64,000 nt of DNA from Antarcticibacterium sp. 1MA-6-2 (GTDB taxonomy: Bacteria; Bacteroidota; Bacteroidia; Flavobacteriales; Flavobacteriaceae): NCBI RefSeq assembly GCF_021535135.1, contig NZ_CP091036.1, positions 186,001 to 250,000 of the forward strand, read 5' to 3'. Shown piece by piece: positions 29,906-41,935 of the stretch (positions are counted from its first letter, which is position 1; every line of letters starts with the position of its first letter). A program made the translations under genes and the position numbers. The notes under the pieces were generated by a model that searched no databases, was not told the DNA's origin, and saw only the letters and a program-made list of their open reading frames with translations.

Positions 29906-31133
29906 CTACTTTGGAAGGGTCTCAATTTTTTTCCGATTTTCTGAAAATTTGAAGTAAGTAAGTGATCTCCAAAACCACTCCACAGGTCCCTGATGAAAAC
30001 GCTTTAACCACCATTGACTAAATTTGATCTGAAGAAAAAATACAGCTATAGCCATTAGCACATTTAAGGAAGGAGAGCTTTTATTAAAAAGATCAAACCC
30101 GAAATTATAAAAAAGGAGCAGGCCGAATGCAGTTTGTAAAAGGTAATTCGTTAGTGCCATTTTTCCCATCGTCTCCAGAGGTTTAAGAAAGGAATGAAAA
30201 AATTTTCTCCTATAGAGAAGTGCTATTCCCGTGATATAAAAGATGGTAACTGCAAAGTTGTAAATACTAAAAAGAAAGGCTGCTATCCACTTAAAACTGG
30301 GCACTACATCTATTTTTGGAAGACTAACGTAATCCATGAGAAGCATTAGCCAGGCAATCAGGACCAGGCCAACGATCACCCAACCTAGTATATTTATTCC
30401 AGCGTAAAAATTTTCCAAGATTTATTTCTATAGATTCAAACAATTTCTTTCGTCCCGCGTAAAAGCCCAGGAGAAAGTAACCAAAGGTCATTAGAAGCCT
30501 TCCGCTTTCCAGTTGATACCTTATCTTGGCTTACCAGGAATTCAGGTTCCCTGTTATATTATCTAAAAAGCTTCCCTTATCCACCAGCAAATTATAGCTT
30601 TCAGCTTTGGCTTCCATGGGAAGTGACATGTTCGGGGTAGTATTCTCAGTTACAATTGCATCATAAAGATGGTTTGGCAGATTTGTTATCAAAACCAAAG
30701 CAATTACAATTAAAGTATTGACAGGCAGTCTTCTAAAGGCAATTAGGATAATTCCCAGGACTGCATAAATGGCCAAAATATCCCCCCGCCAAATCGTGTG
30801 ATGGATAATTCCAATAATGAAAAGCAGGAACAGTCGCCAGGCATAAACTCTAACATAACCCGATTCAGATTTTTTTCTTCGGAAATGGAGGTAAAATCCT
30901 AACCCAAATAAAAATGAAAACACTGAATAGAATTTTCCAAAGACAAGAGCCCCAAAAATTGCAAATGCTACATAGTCTGCTGTACTGAGATAGCTGAAAT
31001 ATACTTCACGGGGTAATGAAGCACCAGTATACCAGATTATCATATGAGCGTAAAGGATGCCTGCCAGGGCAAATCCCCGCAAAACATCAATAGTTTCAAT
31101 TCGATTACTACTTATTAATTTGCTTTCCCCCAT
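29906..31133 (-). CDS. DUF418 domain-containing membrane protein, broken at two RCCGGY-type sites
   Basis: A multi-pass membrane protein beginning RIETIDVLRGFALAGILYAHM, the DUF418 signature, and ending in the conserved TNYLLQTAFGLLLFY, FSQWWLKRFHQGPVEWFWRSLTY. Two defects lie at 30529-30534 (minus GTAAGC after TGG; GCCGGC gives SWPAKIRYQ) and at 30383-30389 (minus ACTAGGT; ACCGGT gives NKYTGWVIVGLVLIAW). Repair gives 408 residues with about nine helices. The DUF418 family (YeiB-like) is related to membrane acyltransferases; no substrate is known. Confidence 0.85.
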
Positions 31134-31376
31134 AAATCATATCCCTCAGCCTAAAAAGGAAGAAAACAGGATCAATCTTCTGAACATGTTTTAGCTGTTC
31201 CTTCAAATAACAGTTCGGGTAATTTTTATAGATTTTAATTACAGGGGATAATGGAAAAAATTCATGTTGAATCTCTTAACTCCCACTGAAATAAAAATGA
31301 CCAAATACCCGGGTATAAAAACCCGTGCTTTTTTTAGTTGTTATACCGTAATCTTCAAAAGGAGGGTCATTAATAA

Positions 31377-32236
31377 TTATCTATAAGCTTTTATAGCCCT
31401 GTTGTTTCCAAAAATATCTTTTCTTATCTCGGTTTTAAATCCGTTTTCTGCAAAAACTTTAGCAGTTTCTTTATGATGATTTTTATTAATTTCCACGTAA
31501 ACCACTCCCTGGGGAGATAATCCTTCTTTGGCCAGTTCCGCAATTTTACGGTTAAAGATCATTGGATCTTTTCCTTTGACATATAAGGCAACCTAGGTGG
31601 TTCACGATCCAGATTTTTTCCCTGATCATCATCTTTCGAGTTTTCAGAGACATATGGCGGATTGGACACAATGATATCAAATTGTTTTGGTAGTTTTTCC
31701 CACTTGAAAATATCTTCCTGGATAAATTCTACATCAATGTGATTTAAAGAAGCATTTTCCCGTGCAATTTCCAGGGCCTCACCTGAAAGATCGACGGCAG
31801 TAACTTCTACTCAGTATTTCTTTTCCAAAAGTGACAGGTAAAAGTCCGCAACCTAAGTTCCTATATCCAACATAGTAAGGTTTGAACCTTTATCCTGTTG
31901 TAATCTCATAAAATCTTCTTTTACCCAATTTACCAGGGTTTCAGTTTCCTCACGAGGTATGTGAACATTAGGATTTACCTTAAAGGTCCTGCCACAAAAA
32001 TCGGCTTCCCCCAATATATATTGAATGGGCTCATTGTTTTTAAGACGTTCCAGGGCATCCTCAAATTCCTGCTGTTGGAAATCCTCAAGAACAACATTTT
32101 TCTGCTCGTCAGGGTCAGCCGGAACGTTTAAATATTTATCAACGAGCAGTTCGAACATGGACTCTAATTCACTTTCCGGATACTCATTTTTAAAATTCCT
32201 GAAAAATTGATCCCGTAATTTTATTAGTTTTATCAT
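31377..32236 (-). CDS. prmC: Peptide chain release factor N5-glutamine methyltransferase, broken at two RCCGGY sites and more
   Basis: The N-terminal helical domain ([30 protein letters not shown]) and the NPPY catalytic motif are present. Breaks occur at 31851-31858 (minus ACTTAGGT; ACCGGT restores MLDIGTGCG, the SAM site) and 31591-31598 (ACCTAGGT; ACCGGT restores [14 protein letters not shown]). Near 31810-31840 there is one surplus base and an in-frame TGA not explained by that motif. Expected restored length is about 284 residues, typical of PrmC. It methylates the GGQ glutamine of release factors. As a housekeeping gene it is very unlikely to be truly dead. Confidence 0.9.
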
Positions 32237-32390
32237 ACCTCAAATGTAAAGTTCAGGAGAAAGAAAAGTCTTTAGTAAATCATAATGTATCCTAAAAGAA
32301 ATGCGAAAATTTAAAAAAGATGAGGTAGAGTGGGAAAATAAAGAGTTTAGGAAGTAGTCCTAATTTTTTTCCCAAAGCAGATGCTAATTT

Positions 32391-32762
32391 CTAATTAGAG
32401 GAGCCACGCAGGATCTTCTCCATCTTTTTTCCTTTAGCCAATTCGTCAACCAATTTATCTAAATATCGTACCTGTTGTGTGAGAGGATTGTCAATTTCCT
32501 CAACCCTGTACCCACAAATCACCCCCGTAATTAGACGGGCATTTGGATTAAGATTTGCCCTTTGAAAGAATGTTTCAAAGCTCAGCTTTTCCGCTATGAT
32601 TTCCTGTAGTTGTTTATCATCAAAACCTATTAGCCATTTTATGACCTGGTGCAATTCTTCTTTTGTCCTGCCCTTTTTTTCAATTTTGGTAACGTAATGA
32701 GGATAGACAGAAGCAAAAGTCATATTTGCCATACGTTGATTATGCTTCTCATCGGTTTTCAT
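32391..32762 (-). CDS. DUF2200 domain-containing protein
   Basis: A 123-residue soluble protein matching DUF2200 ([34 protein letters not shown], read in parts, and [14 protein letters not shown]). The family is found across bacteria without known function. It is a single gene between prmC and the large histidine kinase; the 148-bp spacer to the kinase is AT-rich. Confidence 0.85.
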   Translation of the reverse strand: MKTDEKHNQRMANMTFASVYPHYVTKIEKKGRTKEELHQVIKWLIGFDDKQLQEIIAEKLSFETFFQRANLNPNARLITGVICGYRVEEIDNPLTQQVRYLDKLVDELAKGKKMEKILRGSSN

Positions 32763-32910
32763 GACTTCTGGTTTAGATTTAACTTACCTGAAAGTACTGA
32801 TAATATTTAAAAAAGCCATTTTCTGTACTTTTCAAATAATATATTACAGCCTCTTTGATTCTGCTTTTATTTTCGTGGAACTTTTGAATAATAAATTTGC
32901 GCAAATTTTT

Positions 32911-35900
32911 TTATTCCCTGCTAATAAAATCTTCTAAACCTGATGTTACTACATCAAATTCAGCTAAAATATCATTCAATTCCTGATTGTCCATTGTTTT
33001 TGTTTCTGAAGCTTTGAGCTTGTCCCGATACGCCGGGATCCATTTCTCTAATACTTTTGCCTCGATATAGTGTAATGTAATAGTATTTTTGTGGATCAAA
33101 TTAGAAATAGCTTCTACATCTCCCGCTTTAGCTGCAGTGCTAAATTCCTGTTTGTAAAGTTGAATAGCTTTGATGGAAGTGTTTATTAATTTTTCAAATA
33201 CCTCCCGGTTTTCTCCTGCTAAACTTTGGTATTTTTTTACGCTGTAATGCTGGCTTTTTAAAGCTTTTTCTGTGGGCAGGTTTTTAGTGGAAGGAGGGAT
33301 ATTATTAATTTCGTTATTTATAGAATTAGGCCTCGCATTTCCATTGGTCCTTTTAAGATTGAGATGATACAAAATGATTTTCTTCAATTTTGCCGGATCA
33401 AAAGGCTTTGTAAGCAGATCGTCAAATTGAGTAGCATGTTGTACTTGCTGCACTTCCTGATTTTTATCGGCCGTTAATGCAAGAATGGGAGTATTTTCAT
33501 AACCCTTGATTTTCCGAATTAACCTGGTAGCTTCGTAACCATCCATTATTGGCATCCGCACGTCCATAAGAATAAAATCATAAGAATTTTGTTGTGCCAT
33601 TTCAACAGCTTTCTCTCCGTTTACTGCTTCCTCGGGTATAAGGTTCCACCAATTTTTAAAGAACTGGATGAGTATATTCCGGTTGATTTCCACATCCTCC
33701 ACCAGTAGAAGCTTAATATGGCTTAAATCTGAAAATTCCTCCTGCGGAACTTTAATTTCCTCTTCTAAAGCTGGAATTTTGGCTTCTTTAACGGGGAGGC
33801 TAAAGTAGAACCTGGAACCTTTACCTTCCCTGCTCTCTACCTTTATTTCACTTCCCAGCAAATCCAGAAGCAATTTAGTTATTGTAAGTCCCAACCCGGT
33901 TCCACCATATTGTCTTACCGTGGAACTTTCAGCCTGGGAAAATTTTTCAAATATGTAGGAAAGCTTTTCCTCCGGAACTCCAATTCCAGTGTCTTCAATA
34001 GAAAAATCCAGCCACAATAAATCATTTTCCCTTTTACCAATGGAAATTCCGAAGTCAATAGAACCATTCCGGGTAAATTTTACGGCGTTGCTTACCAGGT
34101 TATGCAGGATTTGGGACAACTTAAGTTGATCTGTCACAATGTATTGGGGAATATTTTCCTCTATCTTAACCTTTAAAATTGTACCATTGTTTCTCGCCTG
34201 GGGCTTATATAATTGTTGTAGGCTTAAGATCATTTTGGACAGATCAAACTCATTTTGATCTACTTCTCCTTTCCCGACTTCAAGTTTGCTGAAGTCAAGA
34301 ATATCATTAATAAGCGACAATAAATTTTGTGCAGAGAAGCTAAGGGAGCTCAGGTTTTCTTTTTGATCTTCCCTGGGATTGCTGTCGAGCAAGAGATTAG
34401 TGAGACCTATAACGGCGTTAAGGGGAGTACGTATTTCATGACTCATTGTAGAAACAAAATCCTCCTTTGCTCTGGAAGCAGCTTCAGCCTCCTCTTTAGC
34501 TTTCAATAGAGCTTCTTCAGTCAATTTTCGGTCGTGAATATCAAGGTTCATTCCCGCCCATTTTTTTACTTTCCCTTCAAAATCGAAAATAGGAGTACCT
34601 TTCACATTGGTCCAGCGGAATTTGTTGTTTCCGTTTTTCAATCGAAACTCTACATCTATTTTTTGTTGGGATTCTACAGCTACGCGCCAGTTCTTTTCAG
34701 CATATTCCCTGTCTTCAGGATGTATTGCATTTGCCCATCCTGTACCCAACCATTGCTCCAATGTCTGGCCAGTAAATTTTCTCCATGAGGGGCTGTCCTG
34801 TACAACAAAACCTTCGCCATTGGTTTCCCAAACAGCAATGGCAGATGACTCGACCAGATCCCGGAAGCGTTGTTCACTTTCCCTCAGTGCATTTTCTGCC
34901 CTGGCCCTTTCTACAGCCGCCCAGGTATATTCACATACCTCCTCTACAAGAGAAACCTCTACAGGAGTCCATTTTCGGGGAACAGCCTGGTGAACTCCTA
35001 CAACTGCCAGCAACTTACCATTCTTTACCAGCGGGACTCCTATGCAGGCCCGTAATTGAGCTTCATCAATAACAGCCTGCATTTCCCCGGTAAGGTCTAA
35101 TCCTTCTGAAACATCGTCCAGTACAAGAGTGCGCCCTTCAAGAAGAATGTTCCGGATTTCCTTGTCAAAATCAGTAAGTTTCCCTTCAGGGGGTGCGGGT
35201 TCTACTCCATCCAGGTAACCTGGCCGGGACTGCAAAGTGTCCTGATCTTCCATTGCTTCAGCATAATAAGCCCGGTTTGCTTCAAGATGTGCACCCAATA
35301 CCTGCATGGCGGTATACTGGATCTCAGTAGGATCTGCCAATGGCCTTAGAGCGTCATTTAATTTAAGAAGAAAAGTTTGCCGCTCCTCTGCCTGTTTTCT
35401 TTCGGTAACATCTTTAAATATTATTGCTACCTGTTGCTCCTGTTGGGAGTCAAGCCTGAAAGCGTAAACATCAAACCAGCGTTCCAGGGACTGGGAATAG
35501 TCATCAAAGCGTAAAGATTCACCTGTTTTAGAAACTTTGCTGTAATATTCCAGCCAGAACGGTTCTATATTAGGTACAAGTTCTTTTACGGTCTTGCCTA
35601 ATACATTAGACATTCCAGAATGTGCCTCAAAAACAGGGTTTGTTTCAACATAACGGTAATCTACACAATCCCCCTGCTCATCATAGATCATTTCAACCAG
35701 GCAATAACCTTCATCAAGGGAATTAATAATTTTCCTGTACTTATCAGTAGCCTTTTTCGCAAGTTCTTCTTTCAGCTCCACCAGTTCCTTCTCTCTGTTC
35801 TTCTGTTCGGTAATGTCGTGGTAGGTTAAAATTATGCCATCTCCGTTCTTTACTGCCGAGACATCAAACCAGTTCTCAAACTGTTCATGAGTATAGTTTT

Positions 35901-38237
35901 TTTGCACTCTTAGGGCCTTACCAGTTTCCACAACCTCAATATAGGTATCTAAAAATACCTTCGATACTCCGGGATATAAATCAAGAAGACGCGTTCCAAC
36001 TAATTGCTCTTCCGTTAGGTTATTAATATTTTCTGCAGCTTTGTTTGCTCCTCTAATTTCAAAATCGATGATTTTTCCCTGCTCGTTACGAATAGATTGA
36101 AGAAGGGTTATGGCCGCAATAGAACCATTCAGCATTTGATGAATGGTTTCTTCAGATTTTTTTCTTTCGGTAATGTCCTCACTGGTGAGAACCAGCCTGT
36201 TTTCTACTTTTTTTGCCCTAAACCTGAAATAATGATTCAGTCCATCCCCTTCATACAGGGTTTCAAAATCTGCCGGAATATCGGTTTCTGCAGTTATTTT
36301 GAGTTGCTCAAGAACCCCGGTGCTCCTTACATTCGGAAATTGGCTGCTCAGCTTTTTTCCCACAAGATCTTCAGGAAAACTCAATTGCTCAAAATTAAAT
36401 GCATTTAACATGGCAAATTGAAAATCGTCTGCCTTTCCTTCTTTATTATATAAAATATTAAAGAGAACAATTGAATTAGGTGATGCGTCAAAAATTGATT
36501 GCAACAAGCTCCTGGTCTCCTGGATTTGATCAGCCTGGAGTTTAATTTCCTCCAGGGAAGTCTTCAGCATTTCAGCTTCGGTTACAAGGCCTTTTACAGT
36601 CGCCTGTTTCTTTAAAACAACATCAGAAATGTCAAGGATCCTTTGAATAATATATTCTACTTCCCCCTCTGCATTTAAAACAGGAGAGTTCGTAAGACTC
36701 CAGTATTTTTCCTCAAATCCCGCATCCCGTCGCTTTACATCGAAATTTTGGATCGCCATCCTGTGGGGCTTTTTGGTGGAAAGGACAGATTGTAAAGAAG
36801 CATTGATATTTTTTACCCCGCTGGCATCTGGCAGGGCAGGGTTATCCGGAAATACGTCGAATATATACTTTCCTATAATTTCATCCCGGCTTGTATTAGT
36901 ATTCTCCAGGTAGGAATCACTGGCCATTTCTATATAAAAAGTAGGGGTGAGGACAAGGTAAGAATCCGGAGCATTTTGCAGTACCCTCAAAAGGTTACGG
37001 CTGCGTTTTTCACTTCTTATTATTTTATTCTCCGCCTGTTTACGTTTTGTTATATCCTGTAAAAGGCCAATAAATTTTAGAGGATTGCCATTCTCATCCA
37101 GAAGAATTTTCCCCTGGCATTCCACAGTACGAATTTGCCCGTCCTTTCTAAAAATACGTCGGGTATAGGTGTAGCCGCTTTTCCGGTTTATTGCTTCAAT
37201 TAGAATTTGTCTCACAGAAGAGATATCATCAGGATGGGAATGTTCATCTATCCACTCCTCTGAAGGTTCAAACTCGCCCGGTTCATACCCAAACAGCTTA
37301 AAAAGGCCATTTGAAAAAAGTATTTTATTGGTGCGAAGGTCTACCTCGTAGCTTCCTGTTCCTGCTACAAGCTCTGTGGCCTCCATAAGATTTTCCAGGC
37401 GCTTTTTCTCTCTTTCTGCTTCAATTCTATCGGTAATATCCTGTGCAGTCCCATAACCTTTCACAGCATTCCCGGCATCATCTGTTAAAATCGCTGCCCT
37501 GCGGTGAAGATATCTTATACTGCCATCTGGCCTTATGGCCCTTGTCACCATATCTAATGGCTCCCGGGTGGCGTAGATGTGGTCAATCGCTTTAAGGTAT
37601 TTTTTCCGGTCATCTGGATGAACATGAGATATAAATTCCTCCAGGCTAATTTCTTCATCTTTTGGTTCAAGACCTAAAATACGGTAAAGTTCAGGGGAGT
37701 AGAAGAAAGTGTTTCCGGGAAGAATTCTTTCATAACTTCCAATGTGGCCTATTTCCTGTGCATTTAAATACCTGCGATGTTCTTCCAGTTGCTTTAATTC
37801 TCCCAGTTTTTGATCATGAATATTTTGGGCATTACAAATAATGTGAGAAACGGTGCCATCTGGATTATTTTCAAAAATTTTATCCCTGATTCTAAACCAT
37901 TGCCAGCTTAAGCATCTTTAACTTTTAAACGCACTTCTACTTCAAATATCTCCTCGCTTGAAGAGCTAATACATTTTTGAAGATTTTCCAAGCGCTTCTC
38001 TCTGTCATCGGGGTGTAAGATTGTCTTCATAATTTCCTGCCATTGTTCGTAAACAATTTTAGGATCAAAACCCAGGATGTCCTTTATTTTGTCATTGACA
38101 AAGACAACTTTTTTTTCCTGAAGATCAATTATATATAAGAGATCAGGACTTAGGTTTGCAACCTTTTTTAAAAAATCTATTTCTTTCTGAAATTGATTAA
38201 CAGGAGTGCGGTTACCGGAATTTTGTGAAGATGACAT
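32911..38237 (-). CDS. Very large PAS/GAF hybrid sensor histidine kinase, broken at one RCCGGY site
   Basis: After repair at 37906-37913 (GCTTAAGC; GCCGGC restores VKDAGWQWFRIRDK) the protein has 1774 residues. The first two-thirds are a chain of PAS/PAC modules (repeated 'DITERK'-type ends) plus a GAF domain around residue 1000. Then come a coiled coil and HisKA with SHEIRTPLNAVIG near 1263, HATPase boxes (NLVSNAVKFT, DTGIGVPEEK, GGTGLGLTI), a receiver domain (LLVEDVEINR, LMDVRMPIMDGYEA), and a C-terminal helical domain with a His that resembles HPt. No membrane segment is seen, so cytosolic sensing is inferred. The input signal is unknown. Confidence 0.92.
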
Positions 38238-38693
38238 TAAGAAGTGCTAACTGGATTATTCCTGAAAAATATTTTCTCTCAGGAATAACAAATAAAAGTA
38301 ATTTTAAGAAAAGTGGGTGAAAAGCCCCCGGCATTTAAGGAAAATTTATGTAATGCTTATAAACTGAGGTCTCATCAATAGGAGGGGTTTGGCGTGAAAC
38401 CAGCGGAAGGTGTACAAAAACCCTGCCGCGGTATAGCAGGGGAAGTCCATTTTAGCCCTCTTCTTTGTTGGTACTGCCAATCAAACCTCTTTATTTTAAA
38501 ATGATTTTTACCCCATATTTTAATAAAGTTCCTTTTGAAAAGAGCTCAGCAAAAGGAATATAGTACGACCATCTGTTTGTTGCTTACCTTTTGCAGGCAT
38601 TTAATGCGAATCTAACAATTAGTAGGTTTAAATAAATAGTGGTAAAAAGTCAATATTTAGTTGCTCCAATGTTTAAAAATCAAAGTATAAGAT
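38238..38693. other. Divergent intergenic region without a recognised gene
   Basis: About 455 bp between the histidine kinase and a lipoprotein gene, presumably carrying both promoters. No RNA or coding signal was recognised. Confidence 0.5.
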
Positions 38694-39167
38694 ATGAGGA
38701 TTAAAATCTTTTTTTTGCAGGTCTTGATTGCGGTTCTTTTGTTCTCGTGCAAGAACGGAAGTGATAATTCCCCTACAGATACTCAGGATACTGATACAAT
38801 AACGAATTCTCAGGAAGCTGAAAATTTACTCTCACCCCAGATTCGGGAAGAAATTATTGAAAAATTGCAAGGCAGTTGGAGGGAATCTGAATATCCATTT
38901 CGGGTGGCTCATTTTAAAGACAGCCTGGTAAAATTTATAGAAGAGGGAGTAGTGGAGGAACCTGTATTTGAAGAATTCAAAGTTGAAAACAAATGCCCTT
39001 TTAATGTCAACAATATTAAAACGGTTAAGCCTGATGATATCATTTTAGTTATGGTGGAAGCGGGAAAATGTGATAAACTACGAATTTCTAATAATACCTT
39101 AGTCCTTAGTGGCTTCAGCACTAATACAAAAAGTGATTACAATATCGTGTATGAAAAAGTAGAGTGA
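38694..39167 (+). CDS. Small lipoprotein of unknown function
   Basis: A 157-residue protein with a signal peptide and lipobox (AVLLFSCKNG), then a low-complexity Asp/Thr linker and a compact domain starting REEIIEKLQGSWRES, a lipocalin-like 'GxW' opening. Two Cys residues (NKCPFNV, GKCDKL) could pair. I do not recognise the family with certainty. Monocistronic. Confidence 0.65.
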   Translation: MRIKIFFLQVLIAVLLFSCKNGSDNSPTDTQDTDTITNSQEAENLLSPQIREEIIEKLQGSWRESEYPFRVAHFKDSLVKFIEEGVVEEPVFEEFKVENKCPFNVNNIKTVKPDDIILVMVEAGKCDKLRISNNTLVLSGFSTNTKSDYNIVYEKVE

Positions 39168-39290
39168 GAAAGTATAAAAGTTTTCTTGAAATTTCCTTTT
39201 TCAGAATAAAGGAAAAATAATCTAAAGTTTGCAGCCTATTTTCTCACAGGCAATTTGGTTACAACAAACTGAAAACTGTAATGCAGGTTT

Positions 39291-39743
39291 TTATTTCAAT
39301 TTATTAAAATAATCTGCAGGGTAAAACTTATTGCCGTAGCGTTCCCCAATTTCTTTTGCTTTTTCCATTCCAAATTTACTAACCTCCCGAAACATTTCTT
39401 CAAGTCCCGTAGGCATTACTGTACAAATTAATTTGGCGGGTTCATTTGATGTGTTTTTAAAAGCATGAACAGCACCACCGGGAGGAATATCAATAAAATC
39501 ACCGGGTAAGGCCCTGGTAGTTCCTGTTTCTGAATAGAAATCAACCTCTCCTGCAGCGACATAAAATGTTTCCTGTATATCTTTATGGGAATGTAAACCG
39601 GGACCACTACCTGGGGGTATATTCATTTCAATTACCGCGAAATTTCCTCCTGTTTGTTCCCCGTCTACCAGAATCCTGTATTCACTACCTGCGACTGTGA
39701 GAACTTCGCTTTCTGAATTTTTTGTATGCCTGATAATTTCCAT
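39291..39743 (-). CDS. Cupin domain-containing protein
   Basis: The start is chosen at MEIIRHTKNSESE (39743), six codons inside the longest frame. The beta-barrel shows both cupin motifs: GLHSHKDIQETFYVAAGEVDF (metal-binding His pair and Glu) and PPGGAVHAFKNTS. Length is 150 residues. The family binds small ligands or metals with very varied functions; no substrate can be given. It converges with the small lipoprotein gene. Confidence 0.88.
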   Translation of the reverse strand: MEIIRHTKNSESEVLTVAGSEYRILVDGEQTGGNFAVIEMNIPPGSGPGLHSHKDIQETFYVAAGEVDFYSETGTTRALPGDFIDIPPGGAVHAFKNTSNEPAKLICTVMPTGLEEMFREVSKFGMEKAKEIGERYGNKFYPADYFNKLK

Positions 39744-39797
39744 AATATTAATTTTTTTCATTCAAATTCCTACTAATCCTGAAAGTATAAAACAGGC

Positions 39798-40025
39798 TTA
39801 ATTACATATAGAAAACAAAATTTTTACAATAGGGATAATTATGAAGCAGAAAGTAATATCTCCAATTATCCTGTTGTTGCATTGATGCCCAAGGAAATCA
39901 TAATAGTCAGGATTTTCTCCTTGTCCGTATAAAAATTCTCTAAACTTAAATTTAGGCTCGTTCCATTGAGTTCTGTATAAGAAGCCAAAGACCCACCTGC
40001 CGTGGTTATCAATAAAATTAAAAAA
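39798..40025 (-). other. Open stretch without ATG, possible gene remnant
   Basis: Seventy-five codons are open on the minus strand with protein-like composition (HGRWVFGFLYRTQW, REFLYGQGENPDYYDFLGHQ) but no Met start and no family I recognise. It may be a decayed or truncated gene. It lies in the roughly 1-kb gene-poor region between the cupin and patatin genes. Confidence 0.35.
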
Positions 40026-40335
40026 TTATCCTTTAAACACTCTTATATACAGGATATTAAGTTTTAATTTTCCAGGTCTGTTTTCTTTTTTTATGAGGAG
40101 TCTAAAGAAAATATTAGGGCTTGTGAGGCAAAAAAACTTCAGACCTTAAAAAAATTAAGGGTAAATCTTATTACAATCATTACACTTTAAGATCTCCTGG
40201 GAAGTAACCGAAAATCTAACTTCAACTCAAAAAGTTGTTTTTTTGTTAACTGGAATTATAATTTTCTTAGCACAACTTCATGCTATCTTACCCATTCAAA
40301 GCTTAGGGGGTAAGGGGTTATCCCTTCTTTGACAG

Positions 40336-40364
40336 CGAGTCACTTGGGGTGGCTCGTTTTTTTT
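40336..40364 (+). terminator. Orphan rightward terminator
   Basis: An 8-bp stem (CGAGTCAC with GTGGCTCG, one G-T pair), 5-nt loop and eight T residues. No rightward gene precedes it for over 1.1 kb, so it may end an unrecognised short RNA transcribed from the 40.0-40.3 kb region. Confidence 0.65.
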
Positions 40365-40799
40365 CAATAAGTTTCAATTTCTTCGGAAAGCAAAGTGAAG
40401 ATCACTTCCCACAGACCTGTATTTAATGATTCTCATAAATAATTAAATTGTGACCTTAGATTCAGGTTAAATAAATTGTTTTCTGATTTTTTTTCAGTCT
40501 TAGAAAAACAGGAAAACAGATTTAACTATTCTCATAGCATAACTGGCAGATGGGCCTCCTATCCAGAATTCATTCACATAAAACTTTAATTTAGCAACTT
40601 TCTAAAGTGTAAAAGCTTTATAACGAAAGGAATATCGAAAAATATTATTGAAGTACAACTCACAAAATCCGGATTTGTGTTATATTAGGGAGAGCCTGAA
40701 GTTATAAAGGCTAAGCAACAAAAGTCCCTACGTTAGAAGCTTTATTTTAAAAAGCTAAAGTGAAAAGCATTTAAATAAAATCTCATAACTCATAACACC

Positions 40800-41825
40800 A
40801 TGAAAAAAATATTATCCATTGATGGTGGGGGTATCCGCGGTATTATTCCGGGGCAGATACTTGTGACCATGGAAAGAAAATTACAAAAAAAATCAGGTGA
40901 TCCTGAAGCCAGGCTCGCGGACTATTTTGATTTTTTCGCAGGAACAAGTACAGGTGGAATACTTACCTGTATTTGCCTTTGTCCTTCAGAAAAAGATCCT
41001 TTCAAAGCCAAATTTTCGGCTCAGGAGGCAGTAAATCTTTATATGAACCATGGGGAAGAAATATTTAGTGTGAATCTTTGGCAAAAGATAAAAGCTGCCA
41101 ACGGGTATCTGGATGAAAAATACAAAGAAGACGCCCTGGAAAAGTATCTTAGAAAATATTTTGGGGACCTTAAAATAAGCGAATTAATAAAACCCTGTAT
41201 TATCCCTTCCTATGACATTGACAGGAGATCGGCTTATTTTTTTGCTCAACATGATCCTGCTATAAAGGGAGAAGGAAGGGATTTTTTAGTTAGGGATGCT
41301 TGCCGGGCAACCTCGGCTGCACCCACTTATTTTGAAGCTGCAATTGTGAAATCCTGCAGTGGGGTTACCTATCCCCTTATTGATGGCGGCGTCTATGCCA
41401 ATAATCCTTCCCTTTGTGCATATTCTGAAGTTCGCAATGCCAAAGACAATCCTACCGCTGCTGAAATGTTTATGGTCTCTCTGGGTACCAGTAGCAAACA
41501 TCAATCCTATAAATACACCAGGGCCAAAAACTGGGGTGCAGTGGGTTGGATTAAACCGCTTATAGATATTATGATGTCCGGTGCTGCTGAAACCACCCAT
41601 TACCATTTGTCCAGGATGTTTTCCGCCAGGAATAAAGCCAATAGCTATATTCGCATCCAGCCATCAAGTTTGGGAAATGCAGACGTGGATATGGATAATG
41701 CCTCTAAAGAAAACCTTGCAGCATTAGCTCAAGTTGGAGTAGAAACTTCAGAAAGTTGTTCCGATGAACTGGATAGAATTGTAGAAGTCCTTCTTCAAGG
41801 TCCGGATCCTGTAGAATTTGCCTAG
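40800..41825 (+). CDS. Patatin-like phospholipase
   Basis: A 341-residue patatin domain. The oxyanion loop is DGGGIRG at residues 8-14, the nucleophile elbow GTSTGG near 51 and the catalytic Asp in DGGVYANNPS near 200. The catalytic dyad Ser-Asp hydrolyses phospholipids or neutral lipids. No signal peptide or membrane segment is seen, so it is cytosolic or peripheral. It does not sit in a CBASS operon here (no cyclase nearby), so a housekeeping lipid role is more likely than defence. The 435 bp upstream are gene-free. Confidence 0.92.
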   Translation: MKKILSIDGGGIRGIIPGQILVTMERKLQKKSGDPEARLADYFDFFAGTSTGGILTCICLCPSEKDPFKAKFSAQEAVNLYMNHGEEIFSVNLWQKIKAANGYLDEKYKEDALEKYLRKYFGDLKISELIKPCIIPSYDIDRRSAYFFAQHDPAIKGEGRDFLVRDACRATSAAPTYFEAAIVKSCSGVTYPLIDGGVYANNPSLCAYSEVRNAKDNPTAAEMFMVSLGTSSKHQSYKYTRAKNWGAVGWIKPLIDIMMSGAAETTHYHLSRMFSARNKANSYIRIQPSSLGNADVDMDNASKENLAALAQVGVETSESCSDELDRIVEVLLQGPDPVEFA

Positions 41826-41916
41826 TTATTTCCTGTATTAATTATAGATCTTCATTTATTTTTAGGAGTGAACCAAGAAATTTCAGGGACAGGCGTGAAG
41901 AAAATGATAACTTAGG

Positions 41917-41924
41917 TATATTTG
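41917..41924 (+). promoter_or_regulatory. TAnnTTTG -7 element of the FKBP gene
   Basis: TATATTTG lies 11 bp before the start codon of the FKBP lipoprotein; a clear -33 TTG was not seen. Confidence 0.4.
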
Positions 41925-41935
41925 CCAAAAAAATT

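Noticed and set aside
31300..31340. Hairpin with CGGGT/ACCCG and T run as terminator
   Set aside because: Only a 5-bp stem, and no rightward gene precedes it; the leftward gene starts well away.
40800..41825. Patatin as a CBASS effector
   Set aside because: No CD-NTase, E1/E2 or other CBASS gene lies within several kilobases.
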